Origin: Candidatus Margulisiibacteriota bacterium
GTDB lineage: Bacteria > Margulisbacteria > WOR-1 > O2-12-FULL-45-9 > XYB2-FULL-48-7
NCBI GenBank assembly: GCA_018822365.1
Contig: JAHJKL010000033.1
Location: 1 to 39,833, forward strand
DNA: 39,833 nt
Reading direction: 5' to 3'
Below the pieces are notes generated by a model. The model was given only the letters and a program-made list of their open reading frames with translations, did no database searches and was not told the DNA's origin. The position numbers and the translations under genes are program-made. This document shows positions 25,142 to 33,882 of this stretch, in pieces (position 1 is the stretch's first letter; every line of letters starts with the position of its first letter).

Positions 25142-25899
25142 TTTTGCGACGGGCTCGAGGCTCTGGCGATCCTGCTGCCGGCAATGATCCCGGCAAGATA
25201 CCCTTTTCGTCCGGCTTGAACTCCCAATTTGAACGCTTCCGCCATCGCAACTGGATCGTCTGCCGCGGCAATTGCCGTGTTGACCAGGACCGCGTCCGCC
25301 CCCATTTCCAACGCTTCGGCCGCATCGGCCGGACTTCCCAAGCCGGCATCAACCACTACCGGAACATTGGCCTGCTCAATTATTATAGCCAGACTCTCCC
25401 TGGTCTTGATCCCCTGGGCAGAGCCAATGGGAGACCCTAACGGCATAACTGTCGCGCAGCCGGCCTCGGCCAGCCGTTTGGCCAGGACCGGATCAGCATT
25501 AATATATGGAAGAACAGTAAACCCCTCTTTTACCAAAATTTCCGCCGCCTTGAGCGTTTCGATCGGATCAGGCAGCAGGAACCTTGGATCAGGCGTTACC
25601 TCAAGTTTGACCCAGGCGGGGAGACCAAAGGAACGGGCCAATCGAGCTAAACGGACCGCTTCATCAGCTGTTCTTGCCCCGGATGTGTTGGGGAGGATCA
25701 AATACTTTTTTGGGTTGATATATCCAAGAATATGGTCGTCCGGGTCATTTAGGTCAACCCGGCGGAGGGCGACCGTTACGATCTCCGCCTCCGAAGCCTC
25801 AATTGCTTTTTTCATCACTTTAGGTGACGAAAACTTACCGGTCCCAAGCAATAACCGGGAATTGAACTTTTTCTTGGCAATAGCGAGGAAATCCTTCAT
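25138..25899 (-). CDS. thiG: Thiazole synthase ThiG
   Basis: A 253-residue TIM-barrel enzyme that builds the thiazole phosphate moiety of thiamine from 1-deoxyxylulose 5-phosphate, dehydroglycine and ThiS thiocarboxylate. RLLLGTGKF (15-23) is followed by the Schiff-base lysine in WVKLEVTPD (K98), then [12 protein letters not shown] and [20 protein letters not shown], the phosphate-binding C-terminal motifs. It is the first gene of thiG-thiH-thiS. The start ATG lies 6 nt after a TATACT box, so there is no leader and no space for a TPP riboswitch. Confidence 0.95.
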   Translation of the reverse strand: MKDFLAIAKKKFNSRLLLGTGKFSSPKVMKKAIEASEAEIVTVALRRVDLNDPDDHILGYINPKKYLILPNTSGARTADEAVRLARLARSFGLPAWVKLEVTPDPRFLLPDPIETLKAAEILVKEGFTVLPYINADPVLAKRLAEAGCATVMPLGSPIGSAQGIKTRESLAIIIEQANVPVVVDAGLGSPADAAEALEMGADAVLVNTAIAAADDPVAMAEAFKLGVQAGRKGYLAGIIAGSRIARASSPSQK

Positions 25900-25905
25900 A
25901 TTTCA

Positions 25906-25934
25906 AGTATACAAGAAATTGCGCGCGACCGCAA
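25906..25934 (-). promoter_or_regulatory. Promoter of the thiGHS genes, leaderless
   Basis: On the minus strand, TTGCGG (25929-25934) and TATACT (25906-25911) are spaced by 17 nt, and the thiG ATG follows after 6 nt. It overlaps and opposes the promoter of the hydrolase gene (25919-25947), so the two transcription units share about 56 bp of regulatory DNA and could interfere with each other. Confidence 0.7.
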
Positions 25935-25947
25935 TTTAGGCTAAAAT
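25919..25947 (+). promoter_or_regulatory. Promoter of the secreted hydrolase gene
   Basis: TTGCGC (25919-25924) and TAAAAT (25942-25947) are spaced by 17 nt. The ATG at 25956 is 8 nt after the -10 box, so the leader would be only about 1-3 nt. Confidence 0.65.
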
Positions 25948-25955
25948 GTTGTTTC

Positions 25956-27506
25956 ATGCCACGAAATTATTATATTTCCGCGCGATTATTTCCGCGGTTA
26001 AATATCGTTTTGATCTTTATCCTTATTACGTGGATATTCCCTCCCCCCGGCTTCGCTCTTGATCTCAATACTCTCTGGCAACTCCCTTCCCCAGAAGCAG
26101 CTCCCAGGATCGCTCGCACTTATATTCAAGATGGGGTAAAAGTAAGCGAGGTCTATTACCCCAGCCGCCCTTACAAAGGGAAAACGGCTATTATTTTTGG
26201 TTATTATTGCGTTCCACTGTACGTCAAAGAAAAACAACCGGCGATATTGATCTCTCACGGCGGAGGAGGGAGCGCCAGCCTGCAGACCGGTCTCCGCTGG
26301 GCCAGGTATGGCTACGCCAATCTGGTCATTGATCTGCCTGGAAAAGGAAAACAACGGGAAGCCTCCCGCTCCACCGGCCCCGACATGGACGTTGAGAACC
26401 TGCTCTATACCGGAAAAGATTTGGAGAATAATTATCTCATTCATTCGGTCGCGGCGATCCGGAACGGCATCTCTTTTTTAGCCGGACAACCGGAAGTCGA
26501 TCCGGAACGGATCGGGATGATCGGCCTTTCCTGGGGAGGGGTCAATGCGCTTCTGACCAATGGGCAGGAACCAAAATTAAAAGCGGTCGTCAATGTTTTT
26601 GGCGCAGGATTTATCCCCGAAGGGTGCACCTGGATGGACCAATTTACCAAAAAATCACCAGAAGAGATGGGGCGCTGGCATAAATACATCGACCCAAGCC
26701 GTTTCCTGGCAACCCAAAACGCTCCAATTCTGTTTATTACTGGAACAAACGATCATTGTTACTATCTCCCTACTTTTCAAAAAAGTTACCTTAAAATTAA
26801 TGGGGAAAAGCAGCTTTGCCTGGTACCTAACCTGCGGCATCAATTTTATCCCAGGGATGAAAAGGTCGCCCTTGCCTGGCTAAACAGTAAGCTAAAGAAT
26901 ACCGGGACTTTTCCCGAAGTGACCATCTTGCCTTTCTTTGAAGAAAAAAAACCATATTTGATGATCTCCAACAAATTGACCATGAAAGAGCCCAAATTGC
27001 AGCGCGCTCCTGACTATTTAACTATTCCGGTCATGACCGACAGCAGAGCCGACATCAACAACCTGGTATTATATTATTCCGCGGGCGGGCCAAACCAATG
27101 GACAATAAAAAAATGGCATAGCTTAAAAGCCAATTACGGTAAAAATGGTTATTTCTTCAAGATCCCCCACCGCCTGATCGACCCGGAAATACTTTTTTTC
27201 ACCTCCATAACCGATCTCGACGGCCGGACCTCTTCATCCCTGGCCCGCTCGCTATTTAAAATGACCCTGGAAAATGGGGAGCAAACTTATGCTGTTTCGC
27301 CCCCGCTTACCAGGACTTTTAAGCATGATCTCCCCATGACCTTGCTCAATGGAGAAAAAATAAGATCAAACAGTTATCTGGTCTATTCGCCAAAAACAAA
27401 GAGTTACCTGCTTTTCAGCAAAAAGATGAGGCGGGCGGAAAGATCGTTATTTAGAAAATGGCTCAGTACGCTCAAAATCTGGCAAATAGGCCTGCTGGCT
27501 CGTTAA
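25956..27506 (+). CDS. Secreted alpha/beta hydrolase
   Basis: A 516-residue protein with a signal peptide: basic start, hydrophobic core about 14-30, likely cleavage after FA at residue 34. An alpha/beta hydrolase domain of the acetyl-xylan esterase / dienelactone hydrolase / BAAT type follows. The oxyanion-side loop is HGGGG (101-105), the nucleophile elbow is GLSWGG (S192), and the likely acid and histidine are D266 (GTNDH) and H295 (NLRHQFYP). Residues ~310-516 form an extra C-terminal domain that is probably beta-rich. It should act in the periplasm or outside on an ester, perhaps of a polysaccharide. The last 60 nt overlap the 3' end of the convergent radical SAM gene. Confidence 0.82.
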   Translation: MPRNYYISARLFPRLNIVLIFILITWIFPPPGFALDLNTLWQLPSPEAAPRIARTYIQDGVKVSEVYYPSRPYKGKTAIIFGYYCVPLYVKEKQPAILISHGGGGSASLQTGLRWARYGYANLVIDLPGKGKQREASRSTGPDMDVENLLYTGKDLENNYLIHSVAAIRNGISFLAGQPEVDPERIGMIGLSWGGVNALLTNGQEPKLKAVVNVFGAGFIPEGCTWMDQFTKKSPEEMGRWHKYIDPSRFLATQNAPILFITGTNDHCYYLPTFQKSYLKINGEKQLCLVPNLRHQFYPRDEKVALAWLNSKLKNTGTFPEVTILPFFEEKKPYLMISNKLTMKEPKLQRAPDYLTIPVMTDSRADINNLVLYYSAGGPNQWTIKKWHSLKANYGKNGYFFKIPHRLIDPEILFFTSITDLDGRTSSSLARSLFKMTLENGEQTYAVSPPLTRTFKHDLPMTLLNGEKIRSNSYLVYSPKTKSYLLFSKKMRRAERSLFRKWLSTLKIWQIGLLAR

Positions 27507-28328
27507 TTCCTGCGCGAAAATATTTCTCAGCCCAAGCTTTTCGGCATACGCCAGGACCGGCGTGTACTCCTCAATAGTAAGCGTCCGGGAAAGCTCTGGA
27601 AATTGGGAGGCCAAATGCCTGGGAGAATATTGGGCCATCAGACTGACCTGGATCTCCGGGGAAAGCGAGGCTAAATAACCAAGGACCCGCCGACTGCCGG
27701 AAATCCCGTTTGGCAAGACCAGATGACGGACGACCAACCCTTGGGGCCCCACCTGGCGGAACATTTCAAAGATCGCCGCTTTCGCGGTCTCAAAGTAATT
27801 CGGCGCGCCGGAATATTTCAGGGCGGCTTCGTCATCGCCATATTTAAAATCTGGAAGATAGATGTCGACCATGCCAGTGAGCGCTTCGAGGAGCTCCAGG
27901 CTATCGTAGCCGCTGGAGTTCCAGACTATTGGGAGTTTTAATCCTTGAGCGCGGGCTTGCTTTATCGCTTCAATGATCTGCGGGCCGTAATGGGTGGGAG
28001 AAACAAGATTAATGTTGTGTGCCCTTTGCGCCTGCAATTCCAACATAATTTCAACCAGTCCCGTCTCCCGTATCCCCGTGTCCCGTATACCCGTACTTAT
28101 CTGATAATTCTGGCAAAAAACACAGCGCAGACTGCAGCGGGCAAAAAAGATGGTCCCTGACCCTTGAGTCCCGGAAATGATCGGCTCTTCACCATGATGG
28201 AGGCAATAAGAGGCGATTTCGATATCGGCGCCGGCCCGACAAAGACATCTCTCACCTGCTAAGCGATTCACTCCGCAGCGGTGGCCGCAGAGCCGGCAGT
28301 TCCTTATTTCTTCTGTCTGGCCGACCAA
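27447..28328 (-). CDS. PflX-type radical SAM protein
   Basis: About 293 residues, related to the PflX / pyruvate formate-lyase activase-like radical SAM proteins (COG1313 type). A cysteine cluster near the N-terminus (CRLCGHRCGVNR) precedes the iron-sulfur motif CSLRCVFCQNYQIS. HNINLVSPTHYGPQI, SSGYDSLELLE and DIYLPDFKYGD are characteristic of this family. The end AYLPDF is where family members end, so the 60-nt tail-to-tail overlap with the hydrolase gene is probably real. I prefer the TTG start at 28328; an ATG at 28373 would overlap the upstream gene by 70 nt. A tandem 7-nt repeat (28059-28095) encodes a loop just after the cluster motif. Substrate unknown. Confidence 0.8.
   Translation of the reverse strand: MVGQTEEIRNCRLCGHRCGVNRLAGERCLCRAGADIEIASYCLHHGEEPIISGTQGSGTIFFARCSLRCVFCQNYQISTGIRDTGIRETGLVEIMLELQAQRAHNINLVSPTHYGPQIIEAIKQARAQGLKLPIVWNSSGYDSLELLEALTGMVDIYLPDFKYGDDEAALKYSGAPNYFETAKAAIFEMFRQVGPQGLVVRHLVLPNGISGSRRVLGYLASLSPEIQVSLMAQYSPRHLASQFPELSRTLTIEEYTPVLAYAEKLGLRNIFAQELTSQQAYLPDFERTEPFSK
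28059..28095. repeat. 7-nt tandem repeat inside a radical SAM gene
   Basis: On the minus strand this reads as successive units ATACGGG, ACACGGG, GATACGGG and AGACGGG, so about five units of consensus RYACGGG. It encodes a GIRDTGIRETG loop directly after the CQNYQIS motif. The same repeat occurs in bioA at 32355-32389. Confidence 0.7.
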
Positions 28329-29398
28329 ACCATACCGCCAACCGCCACCGCCAGTAAAATAAGAAGCAGCCAAATATTATGGGCGATCATTGAAACAATA
28401 ATAGTAACCGCTGAAAGGATCAAAGCTGCCGGGAAAGTTGCCAGCCCGGAAACAAAACGGCCGGCGGTCCCTAAAAATGGTACGACTTTAAGCAAAGTAT
28501 TGAGCGGCCCAAAGAACAAAAAGAGGCCAAACCACATCATCAGGAAGCCAATGAGCCTGACGGCCCAAAGAGCAGCTTTATGCTCGCCTTTCATTTTGGC
28601 CATGGCCTGTTCGCGGCTCCCGGCGATCGCCCGGAAAATGGTCCGCTCACCATCATAAACGTAAGGGACCAGGCTCGCCCCTTCGATCTGGCCAAAAACC
28701 GTGACATTTATATTACTGGGTATTATTGTGTAACTAAGACGAATATCCCCGATCCGCGGATCGGCGGTCGACCCCTGGCCGATAAACTGGGTATTACCCA
28801 GCAGATAGCCGCGCAAGAGCATCTCCGGCAATAACCTGAGCTCTTTACCGTCCGGCAGCTTCATTTCGCCAGGATCAAGATTATAGGCCCCGATCCTGGC
28901 CGAGCGGACAGTTAACTTGTCGCTATTCAGCGTCAGTGGCGGGTTTTGGTGGCCTTCTGGATACTTGAACCTGGTCGAATCGCCGGGAGAAGCGGTCCAT
29001 TTCTTTTCGTACGCGTAGGTTGTTTTTGTTTCGCTCCCGCCGCCAAGCTTGTCTTCGGTCTTGCTGCTTTTATTCTCGACCCAGGCAAACATCTCGACTT
29101 TTCTCGCCAGCTGTAAATAATAGCCGGCCGAAAGGTAGCCCGGATCGCCGACTTTTTCAGTCGTCGTCAATGTTCCGGTCAGGGAAACGAATTTGCCGTT
29201 GTTGGCCGGATCAACTTTGACCGCCGCTACCGGCAGACTTGTCTTAACAACCTTAGAAAGGTCAACCGACCCTTCGTTGGTCCAAAGGACCCAAAAAGAA
29301 GCAAGAAACAGAATTATTCCCAATCCCACCCCAACAAATGAATCAAGCAGATTGCGCCCCCAGTTTTTGCTCGTCACTTCCGCAAATTGATCAGCCAT
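28304..29398 (-). CDS. TMEM43-family membrane protein
   Basis: A 364-residue protein of the TMEM43 (DUF1625) family. It has one N-terminal membrane helix (about 19-42), a large extracytoplasmic part of about 240 residues, and several C-terminal helices (about 272-360). Characteristic features are FWVLWTNEGSVDLSK after the first helix, the segment YLQLARKVEMFAWVE and the region around VLPYVYDGERTIFRAIAG-like residues near 250. The function in bacteria is not established. It has a strong AGGAGG ribosome binding site (29405-29410) and a recognisable promoter, in contrast to the leaderless genes. Its 3' end overlaps the start of the radical SAM gene by about 25 nt. Confidence 0.85.
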   Translation of the reverse strand: MADQFAEVTSKNWGRNLLDSFVGVGLGIILFLASFWVLWTNEGSVDLSKVVKTSLPVAAVKVDPANNGKFVSLTGTLTTTEKVGDPGYLSAGYYLQLARKVEMFAWVENKSSKTEDKLGGGSETKTTYAYEKKWTASPGDSTRFKYPEGHQNPPLTLNSDKLTVRSARIGAYNLDPGEMKLPDGKELRLLPEMLLRGYLLGNTQFIGQGSTADPRIGDIRLSYTIIPSNINVTVFGQIEGASLVPYVYDGERTIFRAIAGSREQAMAKMKGEHKAALWAVRLIGFLMMWFGLFLFFGPLNTLLKVVPFLGTAGRFVSGLATFPAALILSAVTIIVSMIAHNIWLLLILLAVAVGGMVWSARQKK

Positions 29399-29433
29399 GG
29401 TTTGCCTCCTGTTTCTCCGTCTGGACCAAACAA

Positions 29434-29462
29434 ATTATAGGCGATAGTTATCGGACAATCAA
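29434..29462 (-). promoter_or_regulatory. Promoter of the TMEM43-family gene
   Basis: On the minus strand, TTGATT (29457-29462) and TATAAT (29434-29439) are spaced by 17 nt. The resulting leader is about 29 nt and contains AGGAGG. This is a conventional leadered start, and the -35 box overlaps the last codons of the preceding large gene. Confidence 0.65.
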
Positions 29463-31828
29463 CGCTGTTGGGTTAAAATATATTTGGAAAAATCCTGGTA
29501 GCCAACGGTCCGGTCAACAAACCTCATCAGGTCAAAATTGACCCCGCCATAAAGATTGTGAGGATTACTCTCTCCGGCAGAAGAGATCCGTTCCCACCCA
29601 AAATAAAGACCAAGAGGTAAGCCGTCAAATATCCCCCGGTCCCAGCGGGCATCGAACCCAACCCCCCCACCGCGCAATTGCCGCCCCTCTCCGGCAATCA
29701 CCCTCTCTCCGGACGGGACAAGGCCAAAATGCAAATTAAGTTTTTCCGGCAAATAGACGGAGCGCCCGTCGCCAAACGTGATAAAGCCGTCCCCGCTTAA
29801 CCGGAACCGCCCGTCTCTTTGATCATCCATGGTTTTTGTATAGCTCCACTCGCCACTCGCTCTGACAGTTAAAGCTTTACCCGGAATATAGCTCAGAGAA
29901 AACCGTCCATCTGTCATAAAAGACGATCGCTCATAATAATACGGCAGATTATAAACCGACCCGCTGGTCGCGTATTTTGCCTGGCCGGCCGATTCCAGCT
30001 TGAATCCCCAGTAAGAAATATTGATATACCCCTGGGCCTGGCAACCGTCGATCACCTCCCCGCTAAAGAACGAACAATCCCCCCGACCGGAAAACTCAAC
30101 GTATTCACTCTTAATTGCTCCGGTTTTACCGATCAATTGCGGGTTAAATCCCAATATCAATGGAACGCTGCTGCTATTTTCCTGAACGGAAACACCGAGC
30201 GAAGCGGTTGGCCGCACAACATCATGCAGAACAGGTGACAATTGATATGGAACCTGTCGGACAATAGTCCGGTCCTGAATAATGACTATTGTCACATCAT
30301 TTAAGCCGGCTATGTGAGTGCCAGCCGCATCCAAAGCCACGATATTAAGCCGGAACGGGCCCGCTACTCGATCGGGAAACAAAGCGGCGAACTTGATCGG
30401 ATCCAGGGTAATCGGTATCGATATTCGTCGATTATTGTCAAAAATCATTTCCTGACTTACAATGATCGGCTCAATGGCGTTAACGCCGGTCGCCGGCACG
30501 GTCAAGCGGATGATTTTTACCGATCCGACATTATCACCGACCACATGTAATGTTTGGCTCTGGTTGTTGGCCAAAAGTGTCGTTGGTGAAACGATCAGGC
30601 CAAGTGACAAAGAATCATTGACCAGCGTCAATGGCCAAATCTCTTCGCGATTACCATACTCCACTATCATTGACGCTTGATAGCTCCTCGATCCAACGAT
30701 CCTTTTAGGATCAACCCGTAAAGCAATTGTAACTCTTTTTTTATCGGCCGAGATTTGATCTGGTGTTATGTTTATCGGATCGATTAGGTCAACGCGGTCG
30801 TTCGGCGTAACTACCCTGATTCGAGTGACAGAGCCCATGTCTTCCCCTACTATTGAAACCAATTGCGATCGATCATTAACGGCAATTGTCGCTGGTATGA
30901 CAAAGGTTGTTAGTGGCGGCCGGCGGTCATCGATCACCGTAAAAGGGTAACTGGTTTCCGGGGTTCCATCAGAGTAAGCTACAACAATTGAAAAGTTGTA
31001 TCTTTTTCCATGTCCCCCTGCCAAAACAACCGGCCCGTGGCTTACCAGCTGGTCAGGGTCAAGCTGCAAGCTGAAAGAGCGCATTTGCCGGTCAGGCGTT
31101 TCAACTGAAGCTAAGTTTGCAACCAAGTTATTGTTCTGATCGACCAGTCGAACAACGCTGATTTTATCTGCCTTCTCTCCAGTCAGTAAAACATTTATCG
31201 GTTGGTTGTTCGCGACTGTTGATTCGGGGAAGACCCTGCTGGGGAGAGGTGATGGGGCCGGCTGGTTTCGGTCAATAACCTCAAAAATGTCATTTTTTTC
31301 GATCGACGATTGATTCTTTCTAATAATTCTAAGCTTATATATTCCAAGCGACACATTTTGATCTAGAACAACCGTTAATGTTATCTTTTTGCGGCCATTC
31401 CATGAAGGGTCGCGGAAAAAGCCTTCAACATTAAGACGACTTCCGCTCTGATTTGTCAATTCGATCCGCTCAATCTGATTACTATATGGCAAATAATCTC
31501 CAATAATAGTCAAAGTAATCCTGTTTAGCTGGTTTGGTTTTCTGATATATGCTGGACTAACCGCATAAACATCTGGTGGTCTCGGGGGAGTGGTGGTTGG
31601 AGGAACTGGCGTGCCCGGCGTACAGTTTCCCGGTCCATTTTGGGCCAGATATTGGCTGCTCCTTTCTTCGCTTAATTCCCTAATAAGGCCAGTTAACTCC
31701 GCTGATATGAAATACAAATCTTCCGCGACCTGGTCTTGTTTCTCCACCCTTCCTTTATTAAGGACAAAAGGCTCACGATTATTCGACCAGTTTTGATCCA
31801 CTCCTAAAGAAATCGGATTGACTGCCAT
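29459..31828 (-). CDS. Large IPT/TIG-like repeat protein, possibly surface or outer-membrane
   Basis: A 789-residue protein I cannot name. Residues 1-65 are charged and helical, followed by a Pro/Thr-rich linker (about 70-85). Four repeats of about 100 residues follow (about 85-190, 195-300, 305-405 and 408-520). Each begins with a P-x-T-x-x-x-N-x-Q type strand and a G-(D/E)-x-x-x-x-(V/I) turn, like IPT/TIG or Ig-like folds. The last ~215 residues alternate polar and hydrophobic, rich in Tyr, Gly and Arg, as in beta-barrels or beta-sandwiches. There is no signal peptide, and stop codons just upstream exclude an N-terminal extension. AAAGGAG about 11 nt before the ATG supports this start. Confidence 0.7.
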   Translation of the reverse strand: MAVNPISLGVDQNWSNNREPFVLNKGRVEKQDQVAEDLYFISAELTGLIRELSEERSSQYLAQNGPGNCTPGTPVPPTTTPPRPPDVYAVSPAYIRKPNQLNRITLTIIGDYLPYSNQIERIELTNQSGSRLNVEGFFRDPSWNGRKKITLTVVLDQNVSLGIYKLRIIRKNQSSIEKNDIFEVIDRNQPAPSPLPSRVFPESTVANNQPINVLLTGEKADKISVVRLVDQNNNLVANLASVETPDRQMRSFSLQLDPDQLVSHGPVVLAGGHGKRYNFSIVVAYSDGTPETSYPFTVIDDRRPPLTTFVIPATIAVNDRSQLVSIVGEDMGSVTRIRVVTPNDRVDLIDPINITPDQISADKKRVTIALRVDPKRIVGSRSYQASMIVEYGNREEIWPLTLVNDSLSLGLIVSPTTLLANNQSQTLHVVGDNVGSVKIIRLTVPATGVNAIEPIIVSQEMIFDNNRRISIPITLDPIKFAALFPDRVAGPFRLNIVALDAAGTHIAGLNDVTIVIIQDRTIVRQVPYQLSPVLHDVVRPTASLGVSVQENSSSVPLILGFNPQLIGKTGAIKSEYVEFSGRGDCSFFSGEVIDGCQAQGYINISYWGFKLESAGQAKYATSGSVYNLPYYYERSSFMTDGRFSLSYIPGKALTVRASGEWSYTKTMDDQRDGRFRLSGDGFITFGDGRSVYLPEKLNLHFGLVPSGERVIAGEGRQLRGGGVGFDARWDRGIFDGLPLGLYFGWERISSAGESNPHNLYGGVNFDLMRFVDRTVGYQDFSKYILTQQR

Positions 31829-31905
31829 TACTATTTAATCTCCTTTAACTATTGATATAACCTTATAACCTATCAAACAAATCAAAGAAAAATTTCAGGC
31901 TTTTC

Positions 31906-31935
31906 TTGACCTTTATCGGTTTAAACCTTTATACT
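31906..31935 (+). promoter_or_regulatory. Promoter of bioA
   Basis: TTGACC (31906-31911) and TATACT (31930-31935) are spaced by 18 nt. The ATG at 31945 follows 9 nt after the -10 box, so the leader is about 2-3 nt. No Shine-Dalgarno sequence is present. Confidence 0.7.
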
Positions 31936-31944
31936 TTAAAGATC

Positions 31945-33285
31945 ATGCGCCAACAGACCAAAGCCTTATTAGATAAGGATAATCACTGTCTCTGGCATCC
32001 TTTCACCCAAATGAAAGATTGGCTGGCAAACGACCAGCTGATCATTGAAAAAGGGGACGGCGTATATCTCTGGGATACCGAAGGGAAGAAATACATCGAC
32101 GGCTGCTCTTCCCTCTGGGTCACCGTCCATGGCCACAACAACAAAGCCCTTAACCAGGCGATCAAAAAACAGCTCGATAAAGTCGCCCACTCCACCCTCC
32201 TCGGCCTGGCCAATGTCCCGGCAATCGAATTGGCAAAGCAATTGGTCAAGATCACGCCAAAGGGGTTAAATAAAGTCTTCTATTCAGATAGCGGCTCAAC
32301 CGCGGTCGAGATCGCCCTGAAGATCGCTTTTCAATATTGGCAGCAAAGGAAGGGACACGGAATACGGGGGACGGGGGACGGGACACGGAAAACTCATAAA
32401 ACAAAATTCCTCACCTTAACCAACGCCTATCATGGAGATACAATAGGTTCAGTTAGCGTTGGCGGCATCAACCTCTTCCACAAAATCTACAAACCACTCC
32501 TCTTTAAATCGATCAAAGTTACGCCGGGAAACGTTGCCGAGCTAGAAAAACTCCTTAAAGCCAAACACCAGGAAATCGCGGCAATGATCGTCGAGCCGCT
32601 TGTCCAGGCGGCTGCCGGGATACTGTTGCAGCCCAAAGGATATCTTAAAGCGGTCCGCAGGCTCTGCTCCAAATACGGCATTCTGCTGATAGTCGACGAA
32701 GTGGCGACCGGTTTCGGCCGGACCGGCAAGATGTTCGCCTGCGAACACGAAGGGGTCAGCCCTGACCTGATGTGCGTCGCCAAAGGGATCACCGGCGGTT
32801 ATCTTCCCCTGGCGGCCACTTTAACAACCGATCAGATCTATAACGCATTTCTTGGACACTTTGAAGAGAACAAGACCTTTTTCCACGGCCACACTTATAC
32901 CGGGAATCCGCTCGCCTGCGCCGCCGCCCTCGCCTCGCTCAACCTGTTTAAAAAAGAAAAAGTCCTGGCGAACGTTAAGCAAATTTCCGCTTTGCTGGCT
33001 AAAGAGCTCCCCAGGTTTAATCAATTAGCACACGTTGGTGATATCCGCCAATGCGGGACTATGGTTGGGATTGAGTTGTTTGCTGATAAAAAGAGGAAAA
33101 TCGCTTATTCCGCGAAAACCAGACTGGGGCACCAGGTCATTTTAGAGGCTCGCAAACGGGGAGCAATCCTTAGGCCGCTCGGCGACGTCATCGTCCTAAT
33201 GCCCCCATTGAGCATCACCCAAAAAGAACTCAAAGAACTTCTCGCTATCACCCATGATTCAATTAAAGCCACGACTGAAAAGTAA
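31945..33285 (+). CDS. bioA: Adenosylmethionine-8-amino-7-oxononanoate aminotransferase
   Basis: A 446-residue class III PLP aminotransferase that makes 7,8-diaminopelargonate in biotin synthesis, with SAM (or lysine) as amino donor. Family features are LWHPFTQM (16-23), the GCSSLWVTVHGHN region (53-65), DEVATGFGRTG (251-261) and the PLP lysine K280 in CVAKGITGGY. GHTYTGNPLACAAAL follows. The start at 31945 fits the promoter spacing; an in-frame ATG at 31906 lies inside the -35 box. A 7-nt tandem repeat (32355-32389) adds a Gly/Arg/Thr-rich stretch near residues 137-149 in a loop before the conserved AYHGDT motif. No other bio genes are in the window. Confidence 0.94.
   Translation: MRQQTKALLDKDNHCLWHPFTQMKDWLANDQLIIEKGDGVYLWDTEGKKYIDGCSSLWVTVHGHNNKALNQAIKKQLDKVAHSTLLGLANVPAIELAKQLVKITPKGLNKVFYSDSGSTAVEIALKIAFQYWQQRKGHGIRGTGDGTRKTHKTKFLTLTNAYHGDTIGSVSVGGINLFHKIYKPLLFKSIKVTPGNVAELEKLLKAKHQEIAAMIVEPLVQAAAGILLQPKGYLKAVRRLCSKYGILLIVDEVATGFGRTGKMFACEHEGVSPDLMCVAKGITGGYLPLAATLTTDQIYNAFLGHFEENKTFFHGHTYTGNPLACAAALASLNLFKKEKVLANVKQISALLAKELPRFNQLAHVGDIRQCGTMVGIELFADKKRKIAYSAKTRLGHQVILEARKRGAILRPLGDVIVLMPPLSITQKELKELLAITHDSIKATTEK
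32355..32389. repeat. 7-nt tandem repeat inside bioA
   Basis: Five consecutive 7-nt units (ACACGGA, ATACGGG, GGACGGG twice, ACACGGA) fit the consensus RNACGGR. They encode the insertion HGIRGTGDGTRK in BioA. The same unit is repeated in the radical SAM gene at 28059-28095. Total length keeps the reading frame. Confidence 0.72.
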
Positions 33286-33343
33286 AAAGGGAAACCGCGA
33301 CGCCTGCCCGCCTATGGCGGGATATTGTCGCAGGTTTCCCTTT
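33286..33343. terminator. Bidirectional intrinsic terminator built from a REP-like hairpin
   Basis: A long hairpin between two convergent genes. The outer arms are 33286-33296 and 33333-33343 (11 bp, with an A-run on one side and T-run on the other). A second stem is GCGAC/GTCGC (33297-33301 and 33327-33331), and the apical hairpin is CCCGCC/GGCGGG (33307-33312 and 33316-33321). It begins one base after the bioA stop codon. The GGAAACC…GGTTTCC arms are shared with the palindrome at 18738. Confidence 0.8.
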
Positions 33344-33359
33344 ATATAAGACTACGCTC

Positions 33360-33860
33360 TTAGATATTAAAGCTCTGCGAAAAACCACCCTGGATATAGG
33401 CATTGGACGAAGTCACCGAGGTCGACTTGCTGGCATCCGGGAAAATGATCCGGTATTCAACCCCGGCGGTCATCCCGGCCAGAGCGAATTTAACCCCCAC
33501 TTCCCCCTGATAGCCGGTCGTTGAACTGGTCGAACCACCGGCGCTTACCGAGTTATAGCTCAAACCGGCGCCGGCATATGGGGTAACCATATCGCTAAAG
33601 GTCTGGTGGTAGATCAGGTCAACGGAGATCGGCATATAAGTGGTAGAAACCCCTCCAACATCGTAGCTGGTCGTATCAACCGCTCCGCGGACCGATAGAT
33701 TTTCGGTAATGCCATAATCGGCGCTCACCCCATACATCATCGACGTCGAACCGCCGCCATTATTGAACATCCCGGCCCGACCGGAGACATTGACCGTCCC
33801 GGCAAAAGAAACGGAAACCAGTAATCCCAGTGCTAATGCGGCAACAAATACTTTTTTCAT
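33360..33860 (-). CDS. Small outer-membrane beta-barrel protein
   Basis: A 166-residue protein with a clear signal peptide (KK start, hydrophobic core, cleavage after SFA at about residue 20). The mature part consists of alternating strands rich in Gly, Ser, Thr and Tyr, of the OmpA/OmpW-like small barrel type, ending in a hydrophobic strand (SQSFNI). An AAGGAG ribosome binding site lies 6 nt before the ATG. It follows the similar gene at 33883 by 22 nt and is probably the last gene of the cbiM unit. A specific function is not evident; the location suggests an outer-membrane channel or scaffold. Confidence 0.78.
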   Translation of the reverse strand: MKKVFVAALALGLLVSVSFAGTVNVSGRAGMFNNGGGSTSMMYGVSADYGITENLSVRGAVDTTSYDVGGVSTTYMPISVDLIYHQTFSDMVTPYAGAGLSYNSVSAGGSTSSTTGYQGEVGVKFALAGMTAGVEYRIIFPDASKSTSVTSSNAYIQGGFSQSFNI

Positions 33861-33882
33861 TTTTTACTCCTTATTAATATAT

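Noticed and set aside
25900-25955. TPP riboswitch upstream of thiG
   Set aside because: The -10 box is 6 nt from the ATG, so there is no leader that could hold a riboswitch.
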